A stretch of DNA of 64,000 nt, taken from contig NC_056048.1 of NCBI RefSeq assembly GCF_004379255.2, positions 124,001 through 188,000 on the forward strand, written 5' to 3'. The notes beneath the pieces are model-generated. The model saw nothing but the letters and a program-made list of their open reading frames with translations, did not search any database and was not told the DNA's origin. The translations under genes were made by a program, and so were the position numbers. Below, in pieces: positions 34,020-46,309 of this stretch (position 1 is its first letter; each line of letters opens with the position of its first letter). The stretch comes from Salvia splendens. Lineage: Eukaryota > Streptophyta > Magnoliopsida > Lamiales > Lamiaceae.

Positions 34020-34577
34020 ATGGAGGAGCAGCAGCGCAGAAATGATCTCCACCGCGTGAAGCCAGCGGAGAATCAGCCTGCGCCGCCGCAGAAGTGCCCG
34101 CGGTGTGACTCCGCCAACACCAAGTTCTGCTACTACAACAACTACAGCCTTTCGCAGCCGCGCTACTTCTGCAAGGCCTGCCGGAGATACTGGACCCACG
34201 GCGGAACCCTAAGAAACGTCCCCGTGGGCGGCGGCTGTCGCAAGGCCAAGCGCCTCAAACCCTCCCCTTCCTCCTCCTCCTCATCCGAGATGGCCAGGTC
34301 TCAGCCGCTTCCCCCCTCTCAACACCCAATCAGGCCCTTCCCTCCGCATCCGATCTACAGCGACGGCGGTTCCTTTCTCTCTTCCTTGGCCGCCATGCAA
34401 TCTTTATCCACCGCCCAATCTCATGATCACTACTTCCCACCGCGTCCTTCTTGGACTCAAACCTTCATCAATACACCTCCCTCCGCCACCGCTGCCCCCA
34501 CCACCGATAACCACGCCGCCTCTTCATTCAACCCGGATCATTGGCAGGATGCCTTTCATCCATCATATTCTCACTAA
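34020..34577 (+). CDS. Dof zinc-finger transcription factor, 185 aa
   Basis: A single coding exon, [20 protein letters not shown]… The Dof domain occupies about residues 25-77: [20 protein letters not shown], then [20 protein letters not shown] and GGGCRKAKR, with the four cysteines of the CX2CX21CX2C finger all present. Dof proteins are plant nuclear factors that bind AAAG cores. After a Ser run the C-terminal half is Pro/Ser/His-rich with no other domain; the protein is short for the family. The start was placed at MEEQQ because a good splice acceptor lies 25 bp upstream; the longer in-frame start at 33945 lies in the inferred leader intron. Unusual: residue 60 is His (YWTHGG), where Dof proteins almost always have Lys or Arg. 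Confidence 0.9.
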   Translation: MEEQQRRNDLHRVKPAENQPAPPQKCPRCDSANTKFCYYNNYSLSQPRYFCKACRRYWTHGGTLRNVPVGGGCRKAKRLKPSPSSSSSSEMARSQPLPPSQHPIRPFPPHPIYSDGGSFLSSLAAMQSLSTAQSHDHYFPPRPSWTQTFINTPPSATAAPTTDNHAASSFNPDHWQDAFHPSYSH

Positions 34578-36820
34578 ATTTTACAAATCTATCTCCTTCT
34601 TTATTAGCTTTCCTTTGGATTATTCCCAAAAAAAATAGATGGGTTCGGTGTTTTATGTGTATAAACATTGTTGTAATTAACCATCTTATAGTGATTCAAT
34701 TTAAGTTGTGTTAGGTTTGCTTGTTCAACTTTTTCATCAAAAGTAAATCGGTTTTTATGTTATTAATTTGCCTTTCGCTTTTTCGTTGCTTTAATTCACT
34801 TCATTTTGACAATATAGAATTTGAGAGAGAGAGTTTAGATCGATGGTTTATAATTTAAGTAGGGGTTTTGGTAGAGTGTGCAAAGTCTAAAAAGAGACTC
34901 ATTTAAACCAAGATAAGAGAATAATGGATGAACTCAATGTCAGACTAAAGCTAAAGCTAAAGCTAAAGCTAACGCCTAAAGCTGATGGATAAGATCGATC
35001 ATTAATATGTAATTTCGTATGCCCCAGCTTATTACTTCCCAATCAACTTAATTACACTTTGAATTACCACTGCTGGTTACTAAGATTGTGCATGCTTCGG
35101 ATGTTAGTATCACTAAAATAAAGTTAAATAAACTTCCTAACCTAATAAATGTAACTCCTACATCTCTAGCGAACCACGAACACTACTAAAAATATATACT
35201 CCTAACACTCTACTAAATGGAGTACTAATTTCTTTTATCTATACATGCACTATTCTGTTAAAGTTATTTTTGCTAATGTTTTGAAATTTTATTTAAGAAC
35301 TAAGTTTAAGTAATTATTTTATTTTTCTACTATAACTAATTAAACCATTTTCGTTTCCTAACTTTTTTACTTCCTTTTGAATCTCATTAAGTTTTTAAAT
35401 TATAAATTGAAAAAATAGTATATACAAACAATTTTTTTGGTAGCATCCCTCATTCTAAAGGGACGTAGGCGTCACAATTAACCATTGGTAACATTAAGCG
35501 GAGTACTATACAATAAACACGGCTATTCAAATGATGGCAGTAATGATACTGACGATAATTAATACTACTAACTACACTTTAACATCTAAGATACTCGTTT
35601 TATACAATTGAAGTGAAGATAGTCTATTGGTTATTTTAGTGTAATTGGATTAACTTGATTGATCAATATTATTATAATGAGACATCATATAAGTTTGGAA
35701 GTGCGGAGTGCACGCTTGTTTGAATTCATCATGATTAGACAGGGCAGCGCCCCCGAGTAGCGGGGTCCAAGGGGCGGCAGCCCCTGGCTGGGGTCGAGTT
35801 GTACAGAAAATTCATCCGGAAATATAATTTTCGATAATTGAAGGACTAATTTACAATTTTCGAAACCCGCCAAAAACTGTTACAAACAGTTATGAAAACG
35901 AAGAGACGCGACGTTTCATTTTCAGCCTCTTCTTATTGATCATCTTCTGGTTCAAAGCATATTGAAAAATCAACATACGAATCTTCAACAAACCTGAATT
36001 GTATCCGATCAAATATTGGTAGAACCACCAAATTGATTTGATCTGAAAGTGTTTCACGCCTTTCAAGATATCCAATTGTTCACATTTTATAAATCTCCCT
36101 AACATAATCTATATATTTAACATGCTCCTACATCTTAATAGTACCACGGACTATAGTCTATATCTATCATAATTAATCAATAATTTAGCAATACAGGACT
36201 AAGTCCGACTTCACATATTACATGCCTTCTCAATCCCACGTAATACACTATAATTCACTGACAACAGATATGCAAAAATTCTTCAGTTAAAACAAGAATG
36301 TTGCGGTGGGCAGACACCTAAACCATTTGCACTTTATTAATAAGCAAGCATTTGCCATCTTACACGACTTCAAATATAGTAGTATTAAATTGGAACATGT
36401 TGCATCAGTCCACTACTGAAATAATTTAAGCTGATGTTGGAATGTTGTATGTATATCTATGCGACTATGCGTAATATTAATACCAAAAATTATAAATTAG
36501 TCAAGAAGATTTACATATATATGATGAGTTGACATATATAGATAGAGATAGAGTAAAGTAATAAGCTAGGCTCCATAAAATCCCTATACATAGAGAGGTG
36601 AAAAAGAGTGGTGGAGAGATCAAAATTTAGCCCATAGGTAGCCAAGAAACTATAACAATTAAAAGACATATTAAAGCATGATATGTATAGATATGATTGT
36701 GTGGCACAATCTTCCTTTTTCATTATTTACAACTTTAAAATTCTTCATTTTCTTTTTCTTTTCTCTACTTTCCAAGAGATTGGTGACACATGCACCAAAG
36801 GAACAATCCACTGTCGACCT
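34578..36820. other. Intergenic region with a possible retrotransposon fragment
   Basis: AT-rich with a (CTAAAG)n run at 34944-34972. 35680-36090 stands out: a GC-rich block, gggcagcgcccccgagtagc and ggggcggcagcccctggctg, followed by gttacaaacagttatgaaaac and other sequence. Such blocks are frequent in plant LTR retrotransposon ends, but I find no coding part or second LTR here, so this is a tentative solo fragment. Confidence 0.4.
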
Positions 36821-37047
36821 TGTTGGAGAAGATCTCGGAGGATCACGATGAATATGCTCCCAATTACCGAAGACCACTGAGATATTCAAGATCATACTCT
36901 GCCAAAGATAGAAGATATCAATCAATGTAAATCAATTAGTTTTCCTTGTATAGCTCATCCTAGCCCTATATAATAGTACCTAATGTATGATATTAAATCA
37001 ATGAAAACAATTATCCCTTCTCTACCCAAATTCGATCTATTTCATCA
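36821..37047 (+). repeat. Left LTR of the older copia element
   Basis: 227 bp, TG…CA ends, matching 41741-41966. Confidence 0.92.
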
Positions 37048-37059
37048 TGGCATCAGAGC
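37048..37059 (+). other. Primer-binding site of the older copia element
   Basis: TGGCATCAGAGC directly follows the LTR; it differs at one base from TGGTATCAGAGC, the usual copia site complementary to initiator Met-tRNA. Confidence 0.85.
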
Positions 37060-37149
37060 AGGCTATATGTCGGCTCAGAGAAATCTCATCATAGCCAAAG
37101 AAAATACCAATCCCGAGCCAAGAACCAGAATAACCAATCCTGCAAGAAA

Positions 37150-40100
37150 ATGTCAGATACGGAGGAACCGAAACTGAAAATTGATCCAGAACCATCAAAA
37201 TTGAAGAATTGCAAGAATGTCACAGTGGCATTCAAACTCAACGGAAAAAACTATCCGATATGGTCGAGACTTATGAAAGTCAAGAGAGGCGGCCGAGGTG
37301 CATACTCACACATCCGGAAAGAACCCCCAGAACCAGGGAGCAAGAGGTACGATGAATGGGAAGAAGACGATTTGGTGGTATTCTCGTGGATCGTCGACAA
37401 CATCGAAGATGAAATCATCACCGATTTTGCTCACCATCAAACGTCCAAGGCACTGTGGGATAGCCTTGTTGTGACGTTCGAGAACAAGGCGGACAAATAT
37501 CTTATCTACAATCTGGAGGAGAAAATCATCACAATTAAACAGGGAAACATGGACTTGGAGACGTATTACCGGAGGATCCATGGGCTATGGATCAATGTTG
37601 ACCGCTGCCAGAAGCAACCAATCACATGCTGTGACAAAGGAGCTGAACAATACCGAACTCATTCGAATGAAAAACGGCTATTCAAGTTCCTAGCCGGGCT
37701 GAACCCGGAGTATGACTCGATCAAGAGGGATATTCTCAAGGAGGACCCCTACCCATCAGTAGAGTCGGCATATGGGTGGGTGAAAACGGAGGCGGCTCGA
37801 CGACACACATGCCACCGGCATCGTCCTCCACCACCCCTGAAACCGTCGGCTTGAATACAGAAGATACATCATCTGGGGATGGAATCGGGAGCGGACTGGT
37901 TGTACAGAGTCAACGATTGGCATATCGGAGTGGAGGACCGTCGCGTCCCGCTGTAGCTACCGGCCGATCGGGAAACTACCCGGATAAATCGGGGCTTTGG
38001 TGTACCCACTGCCAGAAACCCAAACACACGTACGAAACGTGCTTCAAACGGCTAGGATACCCCAAATGGTGGGAGGAGAGGCAGCGAACAAGTGTGGCGA
38101 AGATAGCCGTCGGAATAACCGAAGAAGAACAACCCCGAAATCAGAACGGAGGTCGTGGGGGAACAGCCGGCCATTGACCGACGGTGAATCCAGAAGTCTC
38201 AACCGGCGGCGGCAGCATCAGGGGAGCCGGCAATTTCACCGGACCAGAGAAGACGGCGTCGATCGGGAAAGGAGGTATTGGGTTTGGTTTTAAACCAAAC
38301 CCTAGAAATTTCCGTAAATTAAATAATTCCCCCATGAACTCTCGAAAATTTGAAATTAGACCCCATTTTTTGCTAGGCAGACCTCCAGATTACTTGAAAT
38401 CATGTTTTGACCCCTAACTTACTGAAAACTCAAAAATTAGCCCCAATATATGTGATTATGTGACAAAAAAACCCTTTTGCTGCATTAGAAAAATTACCCA
38501 CCGCATTCCATGTAAATAAGAGAACAAATATGACTAAGGGATGATTTTTTTACTGTGGGGGCCACTGATACTATGACCCCAAACAGAGATGATTTTATTA
38601 GCATGAGTAAAATCACTAAAACCTATATTAAGACCGCCAGTGGGGAACTAATTACAGTTGAAGGGTCGGGAACTGTAGAAATTTCTCCCACACTCCATCT
38701 CCAAAACTGCTTATATGTCCCGACCTTATCTCAGCGTTTGATGTCAATCAGTCATGTGACAAAGGAATTGAATTGCACTCTTCTAATGCATCATACCTTC
38801 TGCATTTTACAGGATATTCGGACGAAGAGGATACTTGGGCGTGGCAATGAGCACTGTGGACTTTACTACGTGGACGAGATAGCTCAACATGGTAGTGCGA
38901 TGCTGGCTCACGGATCCATGAGACAAGAAATTTGGCTGTGGCACCGAAGACTAGGACATCCTTCCCCTGGTTACTTTAAACTACTTTTTCCGAACCTTTC
39001 TATTCCTGCTGATTTCTTTTGTGAGACTTGTGTTTTGGCAAAAAGCCACCGACAATCATTTAAACTATCGAACACTCGTATGCAATCTATGTTTTCGTTG
39101 GTTCACTCTGATGTGTGGGGTCCCGCACCTTTTGCCGGGGGGAATGGTTTTCGATACTTTGTTATATTTGTTGATGATTGCACACGAATGACTTGGATTT
39201 ATTTTATGAAGCATAAGTCTGAGGTTATGGATAAGTTTGTTTTGTTTTTTAAAATGGTTCAAACCCAATTTCATACCTCGATCAAAACTCTTCAATCTGA
39301 CGATGGGAGGGAATTCATTAATAGCCCCATGACCCATTTTTTCCAAAACCATGGAATGGTTCATCAAACTTCTTGTGTTTATACACCAGAACAGAATGGG
39401 GTAGCTGAACGGAAAAATAGGAAAATCCTAGAAATTGCCCGAGCCCTAATGATTGAATCTAAAGTCCCACAGCATTTCTGGCCCGAAGCCATAGCCACCT
39501 CTGTCTACCTTATGAACCGCTTACCCACTAAAGTCCTCAACAAAAAGACCTCCCTTGATATTCTATCCTCTCTAACCAAAATTCCCCAACATCTGAACCT
39601 TCAACCCAAAGTGTTTGGCTGCACTATCAGTATTCATTTCACCAAACACGAAAGAACCAAATTATCCCCCTGTGCTACCAAATGTATTTTTGTGGGGTAC
39701 GGGGTAAACCAAAAGGCCTACCGATGTTTTGACTCTCAGACCAAGAAAATCACCACCACCGTGAACTGTAACATCCTACAAACTGAGTTCTTCTATCACA
39801 CCCACCTTAGTAGTCAGGGGGGAGTGATCCAGGTAGTTCCGTAGACTATCTAAGTTGGGATTTGCCACTTCCAAACTCTTCGATTGAGGATCCACCAGAA
39901 CCAGTTGTCACTACCGCCGAGCATGTCTTGCCTTCGGAAAGTGAGTCATCACATCCGCCCCTCGATCCTCCTTCACCGATATCCGAGGTAACTACTGAAT
40001 CGAATCTCCATATGGTTTCTACTGATCCAATGAGTGCAGAACCGTCAGAAGAAAATAATACAGTCGACAGTGACACTGGGAGATATATTCTTCCTCCCGG

Positions 40101-41686
40101 AAGCACAAGAGGAGTTCCACCAAAGAGATATTCACCCGAGAAGATTGGGAAGAAAAGTAGGTACGGAGTGGCGAATTTCGTGCAAGGGAATCTAGCAAAA
40201 ATGGCAAGAGCATTTGAGGCTGCCCTATACGAAGAAGAAGACATTCCGCAGTCGGCCGAGGAAGCAATGAAGCATAAGCACTGGAGGGAGGCTATGCTCA
40301 CTGAAATGAAGGCGCTGATGAGGAACAATACCTGGACCAAGGATAAGCTACCAGAAGGAGGGAGAACTGTTAGATGCCGATGGGTGTTCACAATCAAAAG
40401 AAGACCAGACGACACAATTGAGAGGTATAAAGCCAGACTTGTGGCAAAAGGGTACACTCAGACGTACGGCGTCGACTATGCTGAGACGTTTTCACCCGTG
40501 GCAAAAATTAATACTGTAAGAGTATTGTTCTTGATTGCTGCCAACAGAGATTGGCCACTTCATCAGTTTGATGTGACGAATGCCTTCCTACATGGAGAAC
40601 TGCCAAAGCCAGTGTTTATGTAAGCTGCAGAAGACGTTATATGGGCTGAAACAGTCCCCAAGGGCGTGGTGTGGGAGGTTCACAGAAGTGATGAAAAAGT
40701 ATGGATATAAGCAGAGTAACTCTGACCACACACTGTTTATCAAGAAGAGGGGAGATAAAATTACATGCTTAATCATATATGTAGATGACATGATTCTTAC
40801 CGGAGATGACACAGACGAGATGACTGAACTAAGGAGAAATCTGTTTAGCGAGTTCGAGATGAAAGATTTGGGACCGTTGAAGTATTTCTTGGGGATAGAA
40901 GTTCTCAGGTCGAAGAAGGGAATTTTTATTAATCAGAAGAAATATGTGTTGGATCTGCTAGCCAAAGTTGGGATGGTAGATTGCAAGCCAGCCGACACTC
41001 CAATGATCCAAAATCATGGACTGCAGATAAAGGAATGAGCAAAGCAGACTGACAGAGGGAAGTACCAAGGATTGGTTGGGAGGTTGATTTACCTATCGCA
41101 TACAAGACCAAACATTGCCTATGCTGAAGGGGTGGTAAGTCAGTTTATGCACGCACCCCAAGAAGAGCACTGGGAGGCAGTTCTGCGGATTGTTCGTTAC
41201 TTGAAGGGGACTGCCGAACACAGGCTTCTATTTGAGAAACATGGACACTTGCAGATACATGGATTTACTGATGCTGATTGGGCCGGAAACCCAAATGATA
41301 GGAAGTCCACCGCGGGGTACCTTACTTTTGTAGGAGGAAACCTTGTAACATGGAGAAGCAAGAAACAAAAGGTAGTTGCACTGTCCAGTGCAGAAGCCGA
41401 GTTTCGAGGTATTAAGAGTGGACTAACTGAATTACTGTGGCTACAGAAGCTTATGAGGGAATTAGAGATGTTTTCGTCTCAAACATGCAAGTTGTTCTGT
41501 GATAATAAGGCGGTCATAAGTATTTCAGAGAACCCGGTTCAACATGATCGTACTAAACACGTGGAAGTTGATAGGCATTTTATAAAGGATAATATTGAAG
41601 CAAAGATAGTCGAGATGCCTTATTTCAAATCCGAGGACCAGTTGGCGGATATATTGACTAAGGCAGTGAACTCGAAGTCATTTTGA
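37150..41686 (+). pseudogene. Decayed copia gag-pol region
   Basis: gag (from 37150) has the UBN2-type core (LNGKNYPIWSRLMK…LEEKIITIKQGNMDLETYY), then shifts frame near 37780-37850 before the zinc knuckle CTHCQKPKHTYETC (about 38017) and stops at 38177. 38180-38555 lacks a clear frame. The protease-integrase frame (38555-39844) opens GATDTMT, where copia normally has DSGATD; the bases before it encode Thr-Val-Gly, so the catalytic Asp is lost. Integrase has WHRRLGH…CETC (HHCC), HSDVWGP, SDDGREF and EQNGVAERKNR. After a stop at 39844, reverse transcriptase continues to 40623, resumes in another frame (40580-41038, with YVDD), and RNase H (TDADWAG, SSAEAEF) ends at 41686. Not functional as it stands. 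Confidence 0.88.
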
Positions 41687-41730
41687 GAAGTGTTGTGCAA
41701 GTTAAGTATCGAGAATCCCGTCACTTAACT

Positions 41731-41740
41731 TGAGGGGGGG
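41731..41740 (+). other. Polypurine tract of the older copia element
   Basis: tgaggggggg immediately before the right LTR, the expected place for plus-strand priming. Confidence 0.8.
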
Positions 41741-41966
41741 TGTTGGAGAAGATCTCGGAGGATCACGATGAATATGCTCCCAATTACCGAAGATTACGGA
41801 GATATTCAAGATTATACTCTGCCAAAGATAGAAGATATCAATTAATGTAAATCAATTAGTTTTCCTTGTATAGCTCATCCTAGCCTTATATAATAGTACC
41901 TAATGTATGATATTAAATCAATGAAAATGATTATCCCTTCTTTACCAAATTCGATCTATTTCATCA
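41741..41966 (+). repeat. Right LTR of the older copia element
   Basis: 226 bp, matching the left LTR with about nine substitutions and one single-base gap by eye. Confidence 0.92.
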
Positions 41967-42454
41967 AACCTTTACCACTACAATTTCATGTACATTACTA
42001 CTTCACATTGGATTCTAGGTCCATATTTTTCATCTCTTTCTTTCTTCTCTGTTATTATTAAAAAAAATTTTTCTTTCTTCTCTGTTATTATTAAATATTT
42101 TTTTTCCATTAATTCATATGGCATGCACAATTGAAGGGACCCAACTGTCTGGAGGATTTTTTTCAAAATCTTTAACTAAATATATATATATATATATATA
42201 CATCATCTAGTTAATTAATTCAAGATGACTTTCATCATTTTAACTTTCCATGCAGTAATTAAAATGTGATTTTCGCCACCGTAATTGACACACTTGCAAA
42301 AGAGTTGATCTTATTTTTCAACTTCTTATGATGATTTCAACCAGATAGTTTAATTTAATCTACCTATACTTTGTTTATTGAATCATACACGTGGAGCAAT
42401 GATATTGTTTGAAATATCATTCTATATTTCGCATTCTCTCTTCCTTCATCATTT

Positions 42455-43400
42455 TTCGAGAAAAATGCACATCCAATTGAATAAAATCGAAACAAAAATA
42501 TTCATTTATTTTGTAGATAGAGGTTAATATATTAATTCTCATTGACTATATATATATAATCTCCTTCTATATATGTCATCATTAATTAGATTTTCCCTTG
42601 AAAAAACATAAGAAAAAAAAATCCTTTATCATTTTGTGAAAATAACGCATATGCAATTAAATAAAATCGAAACAAAAGTATTCCATTTTTTTTGTAGATA
42701 GAGGTCAATTACTTCTCATTGACCATATATAATCTCCTTCTAAATATGTCATCATTAATTAGATTTTCCCTTGGAAAAACATAAGAAAAAAAAACCTTTC
42801 TCATTTTTTGAAAATAACGCATATGCAATTGAATTAAATCAAAACAAAAATATTTATATTTTTGTGTAGATAGAGGTTAATTAGTTCTCATTGACCGTAT
42901 ATAATCTCCTTCTATATATGCCATCATTAATTAGATTTTCCCTTGGAAAAAAACATGAGGAAAAAAACCATTTATCATTTTTTAAAATAATGCACAAGCA
43001 ATTAAATAAATCGAAACAAAAGGTCCATTTTTTTAATTCGATTTTCCCTTGTAAAAACATGAGAGAGAAATCCTTTATATTTTTTTTGGAAATAATGCAC
43101 ATGCAATTGAATAAAATCGAAACAAAAGTATTCATTTTTTTGTAGATAGAGGCTAATTAATTCTCGTTGAGCATATATAATCTCCTTCTGTATATGTCAT
43201 CATTAATTAGATTTACCCTTGAAAAAACATGAGAAAAAAATCCTTTATCATTTTTGAAATATGCACATGCAATTGAATAAAATCGAAACAAAAGTATTCA
43301 TATTCTCTTCGTAGATAGAGGTATATAATCTCGTTCTATATATGTCATCATTAATTAGATTTTCCCTTGGAAAAACATGAGAAAAAAAAATATTGCATTG
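42455..43400. repeat. Minisatellite, about six copies of a 105-180-bp unit
   Basis: The core word gca(c/t)a(t/a)gcaatt…aaatcgaaacaaaa recurs at about 42467, 42647, 42819, 42992, 43097 and 43263, each time followed by gtagatagagg, tataatctccttct, atgtcatcattaattagatt and ttcccttg…aaacat(a/g)ag. Spacings are about 180, 172, 173, 105 and 166; the fourth unit has an internal deletion. No coding potential. Confidence 0.88.
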
Positions 43401-46203
43401 AGTGCATTTTAATCTACATCTTCCATTTGTCCGATTTAAGTTCACTGTAATGAAACTTCAATTCAAAAGCCATTTTTCACATGAAAAGGCAATTCAAATA
43501 TATGATGAAGAGGGCATAATTTGGTCGTCGGTCTTTGGTCAATTTGATTCTGTTATATGATTATATACCTTTTTATTTAGCCAATCAAATAAAACCATTT
43601 ACACCAATTTTAAAAGCCTTTGAAGACACACTGTTTGGTACTTTTTGGTCATGTGTGATGCCAATCGATATGATTTTAATCCATTTGTGTATATCCACAC
43701 TAATTTACATAGAAATTAATTTAATCGTCTGAATCATGCACTATATATATATCACCCCCACGTGTCACGGTTTTCGATTTCTCTTGAACTTTAAGTCTTC
43801 AGCCCTCATCATAATAAAGATCATCAGTCAAGCTCATTGTGTACTCAACAATTCTATATAAACTAATTAGGACAACTAATTCATTAATTTGTTTTTTATT
43901 GCTGAGCTGATTAGTAATAGGGTTCTTGAAATGTGCGGGTTAATTTCTCAGAACGTTACTACACTAATATTAATATTTAAAAAAGGTACTAATAAACAAT
44001 TTTTTGTTGAATTATTAGAGAGATGGAGTGAATTAGGATATGTAGGGGCCATGTTACGAGGATCAGCAAAGCCAAAGAATTAGCTCACAATCTTGTAGTC
44101 TTACCTTCCAAAAGTGATTAAACATGCATTGGCATTGAAAAAGTAAAGGGAAAAAGTGTCTCGCATCTAGCAATGTGTATATATCTTAATTTGTTTTGTG
44201 ATAATGTTATTTAATAAGTAATTAACATATAAGTACTCCATTTGTTAAGGGTGGCTCAGTACTTATATACATGAGCCAGAGGGACTATGTGTGAATCTTA
44301 CATTTTCAACTATATTAAACACTTTTACGTATGGTGCATGTAAAAGTTACTCCTAATAGATTATTCTAGTGGGACGAGAAAAGTAGTAGTATTTTGTGTA
44401 GGAGATGATATTAATAGAGCGAGATTAATTATTAAAGAATCAGACAATAAAGCCAGTGTCCCTTTTTAGTATTTTTTTTTTCACTTTGAATTTCTGATTA
44501 ATGCGAAAAGATGGCCATATTTGTAGTTAGTAAGACATGTTATCGAAGTAATGTTCTAAATATAACTTTTACATTAATTTAAATAATCTGAATCAATAAT
44601 ATACTGGGGTTGTAACTTATACTATTTGTTTATACTGTATATAAATTCCTAAAAAAAGCTTTGTAGTAGTACTATGCTTACGTAAAAACTATTTGCCTCA
44701 AAATAAATATGGGCCCAAACTAACCAAACGAAGGCCCAATAAAGTTGTTCTAATCATTCTATACCAGTAAATTTTGAAGCGGCCCAGTCTAATAAACAGG
44801 TGCAGCGGCGCAGCCCAATAATATTTGAGAAATTATCTGCTACACGTCGCAGTAGTACTCCCATGTGCATTTGAGCATAATAGGTGTAGAACACAAAAAA
44901 TATATTTTTGCATGCGTATTTTTTTTCTAGATATAGATATATGGGCAAGACTTTTATTATGTTTTTCGACATATCACTTTCTTTTTACGTATTTGTCCAT
45001 AATTACCCAAAATATTCAATGCATATATGGAGGGACTACCTCAATGGGTAGCATATATAGGACTTTCGTTTAATTTGACAAATAATGTAGATAGGACTGC
45101 AATAGCATTGATGGGCAAAAAAGATGAAAATGGAAATCCAGGATTTGAACATGAAACATCTCCACTCAGAAAAAAACATGAGACTTTACATTTGATATTA
45201 ATGGTAGTATTGAAAACTTCATCCAGTTTGCATTAATAGTGTGCTTCTTACATACCAAAATACAAATGAATAGGGAGATTGAGTAACCCACACCCAATTA
45301 CTATCATTCATTCATTCAATAATTTTTTAAGCGTAAAAATAAATGTACAATAAAAATAAAATAAAATGTTAATTTGGACCAAATAAAAGTGGTGTTTAAG
45401 GATTGCGTTCGCATGAGATAAAGTAATACTGAAAGTATATTACATTACATTTATTAACAAAGTGAATCAAAATTAACATGAAAGTTAAACAGTAGTGAAT
45501 CTCATTGTCACCTTTACTTGAGCATCTTATGGATGCTAGGATATGAGGTAAAAAGTTGCATCCGATTTCAAATAGGCATACTAAAATGTTTGTAAATCTC
45601 TTTACCAATATGACGAACTAATTAAGTAATTTTATTAGCTATTTAAACAAAGATAACATCACAACAATTAAATGCAAATTACCAGGAAAAAAGAAAGATT
45701 ATTGTGTGAATTAACAGAATGCAGATATGTTATATACGTTAGAGCTGAAAATGAAATAACAACAATATTAATCTCTCTCTGTCTCTTGTATACCAGTTCC
45801 CAAAACCGAAAATCAACAAATTCTTGAAGAAATACAAACAATTTTCCAACATGTAAATGTATTAATCCAAAGTAAACCCCAATTCCAAAAACCTGTTACA
45901 CAAACTAAACAAATACACCAATAAAAAAGAAGAAAACCAATGTGACGATAATATGTATACATATATAAATTAAGGTTTACCTATTCATAATCCCATCAAA
46001 TCAAAGTGATAACAATGTGTTGGAATAAGAAACCTTTTCCGACAAGAAGAAGAGGATCCGAGGTTCCTCTCAGCGCAATATAGCCTTCCATGTAAAAAAA
46101 ATAAAGCAGGCTGAATTTTCTTGCTGCTGACATGATCGCTCCGATCCTAATACCCTCCTTCTTCATCAATAGCGGAATTTAAGAAAAAAAAAATTTAAAA
46201 AAA

Positions 46204-46228
46204 GAAGAAGAAGAAGAAGAAGAAGAAG
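46204..46228. repeat. (GAA)n microsatellite
   Basis: Eight GAA/AAG triplets downstream of the second Dof gene. Confidence 0.8.
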
Positions 46229-46309
46229 GCTATTCCTAAAAATGAAAGACCACCCAATCAGTTAATGAATGATTAAAGAGAGAGATTAAATGAAGATGAA
46301 TGGAAGGTT

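Larger units (their letters stand above)
36821..41966 (+). mobile_element. Ty1/copia LTR retrotransposon, complete but decayed
   Basis: 5146 bp from LTR to LTR. LTRs 36821-37047 and 41741-41966 start TGTTGGAGAAG and end TTTCATCA. A primer-binding site TGGCATCAGAGC (one base from the common copia initiator-Met-tRNA site) follows the left LTR, and a purine tract (tgaggggggg) precedes the right one. Flanking 5-mers are gacct and aacct, a target duplication with one change. Domains run gag, protease, integrase, reverse transcriptase, RNase H, the copia order. Several stops and frame changes interrupt the coding region. By eye the LTRs differ at about nine sites plus one indel, so the insertion is not recent. 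Confidence 0.93.
41967..46309. other. Long intergenic region with a minisatellite
   Basis: AT-rich, with a (TA)n run at 42181-42200 and the six-copy repeat at 42455-43400. From 43400 to 46190 I see only short chance frames. 44230-44290 (tactccatttgttaaggg…gccagagggac) may be a Stowaway relic. 46204-46228 is a (GAA)n run near the 3' end of the second Dof gene. Confidence 0.5.

Noticed and set aside
37306..40457. Minus-strand open frames in the older copia element
   Set aside because: They are antisense shadows of gag and pol; no independent motifs.
43889..45236. Short frames (for example 43889-44083 and 45027-45236)
   Set aside because: Under 80 codons, AT-rich composition, no motif and no splice partners.
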